A stretch of DNA of 64,000 nt, taken from contig PCBI01000012.1 in assembly GCA_002730875.1 (NCBI GenBank), forward strand, positions 124,001-188,000, written 5' to 3'. Position 1 is the stretch's first letter; each line of letters begins with the position of its first letter. Below the pieces are notes generated by a model. It was not told the origin of the DNA. It worked only from the letters and a program-made list of their open reading frames with translations, and made no database searches. Origin of the DNA: Spirochaetaceae bacterium (lineage in GTDB: Bacteria > Spirochaetota > Leptospiria > Leptospirales > Leptonemataceae). A program made the translations under genes and the position numbers. Positions 1 through 7,778 of this stretch are shown here, piece by piece.

Positions 1-1323
1 GATTTTACATTCGAAGTGCCTTTCTCTGAGGAAGACTACAAGAGCAAGGTAATTGCCATGTTTCCGGACGAGAAGGATGCCATTGAGGGATACTTCGAAG
101 ACGTCTACAAGGTGAATCAATGGTTTGGACGCCACAACATGAAGTCATCCGAGCCATTCGTGGACAAAGTGCGAGCTCCCATTCAGATCAACGGTTTCGA
201 CACCGCGGACATTACCACGGCTCAGTATATGGAAAAGAACTTCAAAAGCCAAAAGCTGAGGGCTCTTTTGTGTTCGCAATGGGGAGACTACGGCATCCCA
301 CCTGCGAAAAGCTCTTTTGTGATTCATTGTAGCGTGGCCTGTCACTACTTTAAGGGCGGCTACTTCCCGGTAGGCGGCTCGGGCAAGATCGCCGAAAGCA
401 TTAAGCCTATTATAGAAAAGCATGGAGGTTGCGTTCTGCTTTCCCATGAAGTTGAGGAAATCCTTGTGGAGAATGGCAAAGCCGTGGGAGTCCGGGTTAA
501 GAATCTGGTGCCGCGTAAGGATGACGAGCCAGTAACCGAATACTACGCTCCTGTTGTGATTTCCAATGCCGGGGCGCATACGACCTACAACAAGCTCTTG
601 GATTCCTCGGTTCCGGTTCCCTTTCGCGGGCAACTGGACGAGTTCTATACCAATCATCCAGTGGTGGCCAGTGTTACGCTGTATCTGGGCCTGAAAGACG
701 ATCCGCGAAAGATGGGATTCCAGGGGGAAAACCACTGGATCTATTCCAGCTACGATCATGATGCGAATTTCGCCGCGGGAGCGAGCTGGGTGGGCGAGAA
801 AAAGGATATCCTGGGCGCTTACCTATCCTTTCCTTCGCTGAAGAATCCGGAGGCGAAGAGTCATACCGCGGAAATCATTGGCCTTACGGATTTTTCCTCC
901 TTTGAAAAGTGGGACGGCACTTCCTGGAAGAAACGGGGGGACGATTACGAGGCACTGAAAGAAGAAATCACATCCAAACTTCTGGCATTCATCGAAAGTC
1001 ACTATCCAGGATTTTGCGAAACAATCGATTATCAGGAACTTTCCACTCCGCTTTCGGTGAAACATTTTACCGGTCATCCGCAAGGATCCATCTACGGAGT
1101 GCCCTCGGTGCGCGAAAGGTATCTTTCCAATGAAGCGCCCTGGTGTCAGGCGAAGAGCCCGGTGGAGGGTCTTTATCTTACAGGCGCGGATGTTAGTTCG
1201 CCGGGTATTGCCGGAGCGCTAATGGGGGCCATGGCCACCGTAGGTGTTATTCCGGAAGGTTTGAGCTTCATTCGACTGTTGAAAGCGGCGAACGATGCTG
1301 TGCCGGCCGGAGCGAAAGCCTGA
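1..1323 (+). CDS. Carotenoid-type FAD-dependent oxidoreductase, 3' part (phytoene desaturase / carotene isomerase / RetSat-like)
   Basis: The frame is open from base 1, so the gene starts outside the window and only the last 440 residues are visible; a GTG at 16 is internal. The N-terminal Rossmann FAD motif is therefore not seen. What remains has the family's middle and C-terminal landmarks: a GGYFPVGGSGKIAESI segment (where such enzymes build the second FAD contact), a V-I-S-N-A-G-A turn after the substrate domain, and the closing GLYLTGADVSSPGIAGALMG stretch that contacts the flavin. This superfamily desaturates, saturates or isomerises polyene chains (carotenoids, retinol). Which reaction this member performs cannot be read from the sequence. 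No other carotenoid gene lies in the window. The end overlaps by 105 bp, on the opposite strand, the open frame of a broken lipoprotein gene. Confidence 0.85.
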   Translation, partial: DFTFEVPFSEEDYKSKVIAMFPDEKDAIEGYFEDVYKVNQWFGRHNMKSSEPFVDKVRAPIQINGFDTADITTAQYMEKNFKSQKLRALLCSQWGDYGIPPAKSSFVIHCSVACHYFKGGYFPVGGSGKIAESIKPIIEKHGGCVLLSHEVEEILVENGKAVGVRVKNLVPRKDDEPVTEYYAPVVISNAGAHTTYNKLLDSSVPVPFRGQLDEFYTNHPVVASVTLYLGLKDDPRKMGFQGENHWIYSSYDHDANFAAGASWVGEKKDILGAYLSFPSLKNPEAKSHTAEIIGLTDFSSFEKWDGTSWKKRGDDYEALKEEITSKLLAFIESHYPGFCETIDYQELSTPLSVKHFTGHPQGSIYGVPSVRERYLSNEAPWCQAKSPVEGLYLTGADVSSPGIAGALMGAMATVGVIPEGLSFIRLLKAANDAVPAGAKA

Positions 1324-1550
1324 GCGCGGCGTGGTGACGGAAGGCGGCGATGCTGAAACAAACATCATGCAGGTTCCTCCGTCCTTGCAGGGACCGCTAC
1401 TACTGCTACTATTGCTACCGCCAGCCAGGGCCAGTATCGCCAATGCGGTACCGTCATCACTGGAGTTCTCGTTGCAGGCGCCTGTGAGCGATCCTGCCAG
1501 GATCAAGCATCCGATGGTCAATAGGTTCTTTTTATTCGAATTCTCTCCAT
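1219..1550 (-). pseudogene. Small secreted lipoprotein, frameshifted in its signal peptide
   Basis: Reading the minus strand from the ATG at 1550 gives M-E-R-I-R-I-K-R-T-Y and then a stop. The next frame, open to 1219, carries an excellent signal core and lipobox (ILAGSLTGAC) but has only a TTG at 1521 to start from and no positive residues. Adding one A to the A5 run (T5 on the plus strand, 1529-1533) joins both into M-E-R-I-R-I-K-K-N-L-L-T-I-G-C..LTGAC, a textbook lipoprotein leader. After the cysteine comes a short polar stretch, a second hydrophobic patch (ALAILALAGG), a serine run and two cysteines. No function is recognised. The last third overlaps the oxidoreductase gene antisense, so the true end may be earlier. 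It could be a sequencing error, a switchable gene or a pseudogene. Confidence 0.5.
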
Positions 1551-1570
1551 GCGTCTATTCTCTGATAAAT

Positions 1571-1628
1571 CTGCACATCGTGTTTGCGTGGTGCCAGAAC
1601 TGCGCATCGTGTTTGCGTGGTGCCAAAG
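1571..1628. repeat. 29-bp tandem repeat, two copies
   Basis: Copy one is 1571-1599 and copy two 1600-1628; the first 26 bases of each differ at a single position (CTGCACATCG.. versus CTGCGCATCG..). They lie just upstream of the broken lipoprotein's ATG at 1550, in its presumed 5' region, so they could be paired protein-binding sites or a recent duplication. Two copies with no spacers do not make a CRISPR array. Confidence 0.75.
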
Positions 1629-1653
1629 TGGCGCACCCTATGATTGAGAATGC

Positions 1654-1666
1654 AAGCGTAACGCTT
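1654..1666. promoter_or_regulatory. Palindrome AAGCGT-A-ACGCTT, possible operator
   Basis: A perfect 6+1+6 inverted repeat, followed on the plus strand by an AT-rich run (TATATATACAAATAG). On the minus strand it lies about 100 bp upstream of the lipoprotein ATG at 1550. Its role as an operator or promoter element is inferred from position only. Confidence 0.3.
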
Positions 1667-1683
1667 ATATATACAAATAGGTA

Positions 1684-2160
1684 GGTATATAAACGGGGCA
1701 ATCTGAGTAGGTTGAGAGCAAAACAGATCAAAAAGTGTTACAAGCAGAGATAAAAGATAGTTAAATCAATTCTATTTTAATACAAAATGCATGCATGAAG
1801 GTGCCAATTCTCCGGCCACACTGGCCGTCCAGGGTTTCCTGGGAGCAAGTTTGGACACTCCCGGGGAGGGCATTGAGGGACGAGCGGCATGGAAAAATGC
1901 TCTAGCCGTGAATCTGATGCTCAACGTTCCAGAAACGGCCATTTGAAAGCGCAGAGTGATAGCAATAGAGGCTCATGGAACGGGTAGCAAAAGAGAGCCC
2001 TGGATGGCGGATCATTCTTCCCGGCCTGCTATCGCTCTTCAGGCCCTATGGAGCATTTCCGGTTGCAAGCGGTCTTGAACATCTTGCCCGGTGACCGCCG
2101 GGGGGTTGCGGCCTGGAATGTGTCTGGAAAAAAGTAGCGTATACTTGCCAGATAGACACG
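1684..2160. other. 477-bp stretch without a confident gene
   Basis: The first 100 bases are AT-rich and look non-coding. From 1791 to 1946 there is a short open frame (listed separately). The rest, to the MDR oxidoreductase, shows nothing recognisable apart from an A-run followed by GTATACTT near 2135-2150 that could be part of the promoter for the oxidoreductase. Confidence 0.4.
1791..1946 (+). CDS. Possible 51-residue ORF or gene remnant
   Basis: ATG at 1791 to TGA at 1944-1946. The translation (MHEGANSPATLAVQGFLGAS at the start, ending LMLNVPETAI) has a balanced, protein-like composition and the codon choice of neighbouring genes, unlike the flanking AT-rich DNA. There is no clear Shine-Dalgarno sequence. 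It may be the 3' remnant of a lost gene or a short genuine peptide. No family is recognised. Confidence 0.25.
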   Translation: MHEGANSPATLAVQGFLGASLDTPGEGIEGRAAWKNALAVNLMLNVPETAI

Positions 2161-2178
2161 GTGACGCACCGTAGTGGT

Positions 2179-3189
2179 ATGAGTTCTACAAATACACAGA
2201 TCAAACTGGCAGCCCGTCCCACCGGAATGCCCGGTCCCGAATGCTGGAAAACGGAAGAGGCAGAAATTCCATCCCCCGGCGAAGGAGAGGTTCTACTTCA
2301 GATTCTTCAAATTTCTCTGGATCCGGCCATGCGAGGCTGGATGAATGAAGCCCGTTCCTACGTTCCTCCGGTGCGAATCAACCAGGTAATGCGTGCGTTG
2401 ACCTTGAGCCGGGTGGTGCAGTCCAATTCCTCGGATCTAAAAGAAGGAGACCTGGTCACCGGCACCCAGGGCGTGCAGCAGTACGCTGTGGCAAAGCCCG
2501 AGGATCTTACGAAAATCGACGCCAATCTTGCGGAGCCGTCCCGTTTTTTGAGCGTTCTTGGGATGACCGGAATGACCGCCTACTTCGGACTATTTGACGT
2601 TGGTCAGCCGAAGCCGGACGATATTGTCGTGGTTTCCGGCGCGGCCGGGGCGGTCGGTCAAATCGTGGGCCAACTGGCCAAAATCCATGGATGCAAAACC
2701 ATTGGTATTGCAGGCGGCCAGGAAAAATGCAAATTCCTCACGGATGAAATCGGCTACGATCATGCCATCGATTATAAGTCCCAGAATGTGGCCAAAGAGA
2801 TCAAGCGCCATGCGAAGAAGGGACTGGATGTCTACTTCGATAACGTGGGAGGCGAGATCCTGGAAGCGGCGCTGTTCAATCTGAACCGTGGCGCGCGAAT
2901 CGTTATCTGCGGTGCGATTTCGCAATACAATACCACCGATGTGCAGGGACCCAGAAACTATCTCTCATTACTTGTGAACCGTGCTCGTATGGAGGGCATG
3001 GTGGTCTTTGACTATGCGGATCGATTTGGAATGGCCGTGGAGAAAATGGCCGGCTGGCTGAAGGAAGGAAAACTGAAATCTAAAGAGGACATCGTAAAGG
3101 GTGAAGTTACGGATTTTCCGGACACCTTTCTCAAGCTCTTTTCCGGCGAAAACCAGGGTAAGCTGATTCTGCAGATAGCGGACCTGTAG
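2179..3189 (+). CDS. NADP-dependent MDR-family oxidoreductase (leukotriene B4 dehydrogenase / curcumin reductase-like)
   Basis: This is a zinc-independent member of the medium-chain dehydrogenase/reductase family; relatives reduce the C=C bond of enones with NADPH. The nucleotide-binding motif GAAGAVGQIVGQLAK is at about residues 155-170, followed by the typical Y-D-H-A-I-D-Y-K and L-D-V-Y-F-D-N-V-G-G segments and the SQYNTTD loop. The conserved DPAMRGWM near the N-terminus is also characteristic. The 336-residue length is normal. The frame is open from a GTG at 2161, but the ATG at 2179 (M-S-S-T-N-T-Q) fits the family start better; neither has a strong ribosome-binding site. It is a single gene, with no partner on the same strand within 3 kb. 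The physiological substrate is unknown. Confidence 0.9.
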   Translation: MSSTNTQIKLAARPTGMPGPECWKTEEAEIPSPGEGEVLLQILQISLDPAMRGWMNEARSYVPPVRINQVMRALTLSRVVQSNSSDLKEGDLVTGTQGVQQYAVAKPEDLTKIDANLAEPSRFLSVLGMTGMTAYFGLFDVGQPKPDDIVVVSGAAGAVGQIVGQLAKIHGCKTIGIAGGQEKCKFLTDEIGYDHAIDYKSQNVAKEIKRHAKKGLDVYFDNVGGEILEAALFNLNRGARIVICGAISQYNTTDVQGPRNYLSLLVNRARMEGMVVFDYADRFGMAVEKMAGWLKEGKLKSKEDIVKGEVTDFPDTFLKLFSGENQGKLILQIADL

Positions 3190-3520
3190 GCGGCTCCGAG
3201 TTCGCGATCCGGGGAGGCTCGGCATCGCTAATCGCTCCGGATTCCAGGGGAGTGAGTACTTACTATGAGAATGGGTCATTCATGTCCGAGGAAGTATGAA
3301 CAGATTGTTCCCTCATACCTTTAAAGGATTCCGTCATGATTCCGGACGCCTTTTAATTGTGAGTTCATCCCTGATAACAAGCATACTTCGTTTCGCAATG
3401 AATGGAAATGGCTAGCCTCACTCATCGGCAGCGCTTTGATCCGGCTCTTTTCGAGATCCCTGACCTGGAACCGGGAATCCCTCCTTTAAGGTCTGTCTCA
3501 ACGCACTCGGCGTGGAGTAG
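3190..3520. other. 331-bp region between convergent genes, nothing firm
   Basis: It lies between the ends of the plus-strand oxidoreductase and the minus-strand hydrolase fragment. A short frame beginning M-N-R-L-F-P-H at 3297 could encode 39 residues but has no supported start signal or family. No clear hairpin with a T-run was found. Confidence 0.4.
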
Positions 3521-4087
3521 CTAATACTGTATCCGCGATGAGAAATCCAGGATGGCACGATTCACCTGTTCTGGCTGCCCTTCGTGCACCATATGACCCG
3601 CTTCATTGATGAGCACAAGAGTGGAATGGTCAATATCCTGATGAAATCTTAACGCAGTGTCCGGGTGAACCACCATGTCTTCACGACCCCAGATGATAAG
3701 TGTGGGAGCGGAAATGGTGGGAATACGTTTCGGATCCGCAATGGCGAAATCCCAGTTCAAGGCCCGGGGCATCCAGTACATGGCCTGGCGGCTGTTCGGG
3801 GTGCGATAAATAGCGCATAGTTCTTGTACCACTTCATCCGAAATCGCGGACGGATCGTAATACATGCTCTTAAGGGTACTTCGCATTACGAATGGGTAGG
3901 AAGAAAAAGACATGATTATGGCGCCTGGAATCTCATAGCGATTCAGGGATAGTATCCCGGGTTTCGATTTGGCGGGGTAGCCTCCAGAGGCGATGAGAAT
4001 CAAACCCTTGATGCGGTCCGGGTAATCCAGACTGAATTGCAGGGCCACCGTGGCGCCCAGGGAGTGGCCGCCAACATAACAATTGAA
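3521..4087 (-). pseudogene. Alpha/beta hydrolase, 3' half only
   Basis: The frame is open from 4087, just after an in-frame TAA at 4090-4088, and immediately shows the nucleophile elbow G-G-H-S-L-G-A-T-V-A, followed by the rest of a hydrolase: the lid, the acid region (P-T-L-I-I-W-G-R-E-D) and the catalytic histidine (E-A-G-H-M-V-H). The roughly 90-110 residues that should precede the elbow (core strands and oxyanion-hole HG motif) are missing. Upstream, 32 bp away, eutC ends normally, so the 5' half seems to have been deleted at this junction. A GTG at 4048 could start a 175-residue product, but it would lack the nucleophile serine and so cannot be an active hydrolase. Confidence 0.75.
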
Positions 4088-4119
4088 TTACACCTATGAG
4101 AACGAGCCCAGCAGAAATC

Positions 4120-5100
4120 TCATTCCTCCAGTTCCGGTGTCCAGTCGTCTTTCAAGAACACTCCGGAAAGCTTGCGGCTCAGGCTACGACTGGACAAATA
4201 GTGGAATCGTTTCGCCGCTTCTCGGGGCGGTAGGCCGTCCGGGCGGATATTTGAAATGCAGTTTCGGCTTTCATCAGTGGTACCGGCCCGGGGCTCATAG
4301 GTCATGTAAAGGCCCATGCTGTCCGGCGAGCTCAATCCGGGCCTTTCGCCGATGAGCACTACCACCATCGCAGCGCCCAGTATCTCGCCTATGGGATCGC
4401 CAATTGCTACTCGTCCCTGTTCGACGATGCAGAGGGGACCCGGCCCGGTTCGTCCGGCAATTTCCGTATACGCTTCCAGGAAGGGAGCTGCATTCTCCTG
4501 TACGGCTCTGGCCGAAAGGCCATCGGCGATTACGAATACTATGGTGCGTTCAGGTTGCCCTTGGGCCGTGTGCTCGACAATAGATTCGCCACGCTTCGGT
4601 GTCCCTTTGTTTTCTTTCGAATTGCGCAATGCCTGTGATTCTTTGTCCTTCGGCGGCGTTTCGCTGGACCTGGCCGGCGATTGGAATCTCTTCGCATACT
4701 CTTCCAGAGTATTTCGGCTGTCCGGAGACAGCTTCCTGCCCAGATCCGGCCGCTTAAGGTATTCGTTTCTATCCCTGGCCGAGCTCTTGAGTCGGATGAT
4801 GGGAAGATTCAGCGAAGACAAATCGCTCTCCAGCGCTGTCACATCCAGCTGACCATGTATGGCATCGCGAGCCATGGAATGATCCAGTTGAAATCGCAGA
4901 AGATCCTTTGTGCGCTGCGAATGGCCGGTTCGGCCCAGCGCGATTCGCGCTGCCGTGAATTGCTTGAGTTCGATCCAGGGGTCGGGCTGCGAAAATCGCC
5001 CCTTCTGATCCGGATCGGTCAGACTGTGGACTGTTAGACGATTGTCTTTCGGCGAAGCTTTGCCTGACTCTTTGGGATCAGTGTTCTTTCGCTTTTTCAT
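4120..5100 (-). CDS. eutC: Ethanolamine ammonia-lyase small subunit EutC
   Basis: EutC is the light chain of the adenosylcobalamin-dependent lyase that splits ethanolamine into acetaldehyde and ammonia. The start ATG overlaps the eutB stop codon (ATGA, 5100-5097), so the two are translationally coupled. Recognisable features are the F-T-A-A-R-I-A-L-G-R-T-G segment (about residues 48-59), the F-V-I-A-D-G-L-S-A-R motif in the middle, the G-D-P-I-G-E cobalamin-side segment and the C-terminal R-N-C-I-S-N-I-R-P-D-G-L. At 326 residues it is longer than many EutC proteins. The extra length is a charged N-terminus of about 40 residues and a polar lysine/serine-rich insert (about residues 120-175) separating the helical N-terminal part from the catalytic part. 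No microcompartment shell genes, EutA reactivase or ethanolamine transporter are seen beside it. Confidence 0.93.
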   Translation of the reverse strand: MKKRKNTDPKESGKASPKDNRLTVHSLTDPDQKGRFSQPDPWIELKQFTAARIALGRTGHSQRTKDLLRFQLDHSMARDAIHGQLDVTALESDLSSLNLPIIRLKSSARDRNEYLKRPDLGRKLSPDSRNTLEEYAKRFQSPARSSETPPKDKESQALRNSKENKGTPKRGESIVEHTAQGQPERTIVFVIADGLSARAVQENAAPFLEAYTEIAGRTGPGPLCIVEQGRVAIGDPIGEILGAAMVVVLIGERPGLSSPDSMGLYMTYEPRAGTTDESRNCISNIRPDGLPPREAAKRFHYLSSRSLSRKLSGVFLKDDWTPELEE

Positions 5101-6494
5101 TTTGTTTGCTCCAGCGCGCCGAAGAAAGACGGAAGTTCGGCGACTTGGTCACTATGGGAGTGCATGCCGGTTTTCTGCATCCATTCATGGAACTCGGGCG
5201 CCGGCTTTAAGTTAAGCAACTCCCTGATATACATGGCATCGTGAAAGGACGTGCTTTGATAGTTTAGCATAATGTCATCCGCTCCTGGCACTCCCATTAT
5301 ATAATTTAATCCGGCCGTACCCAGAAGCGTTAACAGGACATCCATATCGTCCTGGTCAGCCTCGGCATGATTCGTGTAGCAAATGTCCACGCCCATGGGA
5401 AGGCCCAGAAGCTTTCCGCAGAAATGATCTTCGATACCGGCCCGGATGATTTGCTTGGCATCAAACAGATACTCCGGCCCTATGAATCCCACGACTGTAT
5501 TTACAAGAAAAGGATCGTACTTGCGCGCCACTCCGTAGGCCCGGACTTCCAGGGTTTGCTGATCAATTCCATGGTGGGCATTGGCAGATAGAGCGCTGCC
5601 CTGTCCCGTTTCGAAGTACATAACGTTCTGTCCCACGGTGCCGCGCTTTAGCGCAAGAGCCATATCCCGGGCTTCTGCCAGCATGGACAGTTCCACACCA
5701 AAGCTTTTGTTTACCGCTTCCGTCCCTCCTATGGATTGAAATACCAGGTCCACCGGCGCTCCGGCAGCCATGGCATCCATAGTAGAAGTAACATGGGTCA
5801 GCACGCAGCTTTGCGTAGGGATTTCGTAGTTGGTGCGCAACTGATCCAGAAGCTCCAATAGCCGAATAACCGTAGGCAGGTTATCGGTGGCGGGATTGAT
5901 TCCAATTACGGCATCGCCACATCCGTACATCAGCCCATCCAGTGTGCTTGCCAGAATGCCTTTTTCATCGTCCGTAGGATGGTTGGGCTGCAGGCGCACA
6001 CAGAGAGTTCCCGGCTGGCCAACCGTTGTGCGAAACGCGGTTACGACTCTGCATTTCTTACTCACCAGAATCATATCCTGGATGCGCATGATCTTACTCA
6101 CTGCGGCGACCATTTCCGGCATCAGTCCGGATGCGATTTCGCACAGCGCATCTGTACCGGTGGACTCCAGCAACAACCACTCCCTGAATTCGCCCACACT
6201 GTAGTTCTTGATGCGGTCATAGATTTCGCTGTTCAGTTCGCTCAGAATCAAACGGGAGACACTGTCCTCCTCCGGAGGCAAAATAGGCTCTTCGGCGAAA
6301 CGCGAAAGCGGCACCTCGGCCAGAAGCATCTGGGCAGCCACACGCTCCTGGGCGGATTCTGCGCTGAGGCCGGCCAGTTCGTCCCCGGATCGGAGGGGAG
6401 TGGCTCGAGCCAGCAGGGTCTTGAGGTCAGGAAAAGAATAGTGTTTATCATGCAAACGCAGAGAGTACATTGCCTCATTCCAAGCAATTTTCAT
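5097..6494 (-). CDS. eutB: Ethanolamine ammonia-lyase large subunit EutB
   Basis: The heavy chain carries the active site in a TIM barrel. Diagnostic segments are G-D-A-V-I-G-I-N-P-A-T-D-N, F-Q-S-I-G-G-T-E, Y-F-E-T-G-Q-G-S-A-L-S-A-N-A and the D-I-C-Y-T-N-H-A-E-A-D-Q-D-D stretch that binds substrate and cofactor. The open frame reaches 6614, but homology begins at M-K-I-A-W-N-E-A-M at 6494, giving 465 residues, close to the usual 450-470. The 40 residues before it are arginine/proline-rich and unlikely to be translated. It is the first gene of a eutB-eutC pair. The upstream region is shared with the divergent methyltransferase gene, but no operator or B12 riboswitch was recognised there. The product acetaldehyde would need an aldehyde dehydrogenase encoded elsewhere. 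Confidence 0.95.
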   Translation of the reverse strand: MKIAWNEAMYSLRLHDKHYSFPDLKTLLARATPLRSGDELAGLSAESAQERVAAQMLLAEVPLSRFAEEPILPPEEDSVSRLILSELNSEIYDRIKNYSVGEFREWLLLESTGTDALCEIASGLMPEMVAAVSKIMRIQDMILVSKKCRVVTAFRTTVGQPGTLCVRLQPNHPTDDEKGILASTLDGLMYGCGDAVIGINPATDNLPTVIRLLELLDQLRTNYEIPTQSCVLTHVTSTMDAMAAGAPVDLVFQSIGGTEAVNKSFGVELSMLAEARDMALALKRGTVGQNVMYFETGQGSALSANAHHGIDQQTLEVRAYGVARKYDPFLVNTVVGFIGPEYLFDAKQIIRAGIEDHFCGKLLGLPMGVDICYTNHAEADQDDMDVLLTLLGTAGLNYIMGVPGADDIMLNYQSTSFHDAMYIRELLNLKPAPEFHEWMQKTGMHSHSDQVAELPSFFGALEQTK

Positions 6495-6738
6495 GCCGGG
6501 GCAATCATTAATCGCCGGGTTTCGGCTTTCTTTGTTTCGCTCCGCTCTCGGAAATTTTGCGACCCCTGCAAAACCCCACCCATCAGAGAGATAGAAAAGG
6601 AATGGAGCCCTCAAACCATGATCGGTCTTCTGGTTTTCGCTACGGAGAAGTCACCAAACGGGCTCCGATCTGCGCGCATTGTGCAGGCCAGGTTTTTGCA
6701 ATGTTAACATCTTCAACCGGAACTCCGGAGGACCAACC

Positions 6739-7557
6739 ATGACAGAATTTGAACTACTACTGGATCTCCATCTGCCCGCCGAAAGACAGGGACCGGGAGG
6801 CGATGCGGAGACCAAACTTGCACTACAACTGGCCGGGTTGATGTCGGATGGGCCGGGAAGCTCGGAATCAGCCGTCTCCGTTCGCAACGACTCGGGTGCA
6901 GGCGCGAAAGGAGATACCCGTGCATTGAAGATCGCAGACATTGGCTGCGGAACCGGTGCATCCACCATGATTCTCGCCGAGCAGCTAAATGCAGAGATTA
7001 CGGCAGTGGATTTTCTTCCCGAGTTTCTCCAGGAACTGGAAAAGAGGGCGAAAGCTCGAAAGGTAGAGCATAAGATCCGCACTCTTGAGTCTTCCATGGA
7101 TGCGCTCCCCTTCCAGGAAAAAGAATTCGATATGATCTGGTCGGAAGGCGCTATCTACAACATGGGTTTTGAAGCCGGGATATCTGCCTGGAAATCTTTT
7201 CTGAAGCCCGGGGGAAAGCTTGTGGTTTCGGAAATCACCTGGTTTGGCGAGAACAGGCCGGAAGAGTTGGACCGGCACTGGAAAAGCGAGTATCCCGAAA
7301 TCGCAGTCGCCTCGGCCAAGTTCCAGGCGCTTGAAAGAAACGGTTTCAGACCGCTGGGTTATTTTAAGTTGCCGGACTCCTGCTGGTTGGACAACTACTA
7401 CGGGCCGATGGAGAAACGCTTTGATGCCTTTCTGGAAAAGCATGATAGAAGCGAGGACGCACTGGCCATAGTTGAAGCCGAACGAAATGAGATATCGTTA
7501 TACAGGAAGTACAGCGAGCACTTCGGATATGGCGTCTACATCGCGCAAAAGATCTAG
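6739..7557 (+). CDS. Class I SAM-dependent methyltransferase
   Basis: Start chosen at the ATG at 6739 because a GGAGGA ribosome-binding site sits at 6727-6732; the frame is open further upstream. Motif I (I-A-D-I-G-C-G-T-G-A-S-T) is at about residues 68-79, an acidic residue ending strand 2 follows (A-V-D-F-L), then M-D-A-L-P-F and the F-D-M-I-W-S-E-G-A strand 4 motif. The P-G-G-K-L-V-V-S-E post-motif III is also present. The order matches UbiE/Ubie-like or small-molecule methyltransferases. The first 60 residues hold a low-complexity G/S/A-rich insert. Substrate unknown. The gene is divergent from eutB with about 240 bp between them and stands alone. Confidence 0.88.
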   Translation: MTEFELLLDLHLPAERQGPGGDAETKLALQLAGLMSDGPGSSESAVSVRNDSGAGAKGDTRALKIADIGCGTGASTMILAEQLNAEITAVDFLPEFLQELEKRAKARKVEHKIRTLESSMDALPFQEKEFDMIWSEGAIYNMGFEAGISAWKSFLKPGGKLVVSEITWFGENRPEELDRHWKSEYPEIAVASAKFQALERNGFRPLGYFKLPDSCWLDNYYGPMEKRFDAFLEKHDRSEDALAIVEAERNEISLYRKYSEHFGYGVYIAQKI

Positions 7558-7778
7558 GTCAGGGCAAGACCAGGTGTCTACATCGCTAGCCGGGCATGCC
7601 TTCGGGCGGCCCGTTGGATTCAGGCCTTAGTTTCATCCAGTTCGCGTTCCCTGTGCCGGTCCTCATCAGTCTGACCTCCGGGTTGTTGCTTCTTAACGGA
7701 GAGCCATTCCTGGTTTCACGCTTTCGCTTCATTTCTTTTTTCGCTTGATCGATTCGGCGAAATCCTAAGACTTCGGGT

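Noticed and set aside
145-759. 204-codon minus-strand open frame
   Set aside because: Antisense to the carotenoid-type oxidoreductase, no start signal, no family; a shadow frame.
1571-1628. Possible CRISPR array
   Set aside because: Only two directly abutting copies with no spacers and no cas genes.
4316-4852. 178-codon plus-strand open frame
   Set aside because: Antisense to eutC and serine-rich by composition of the opposite strand.
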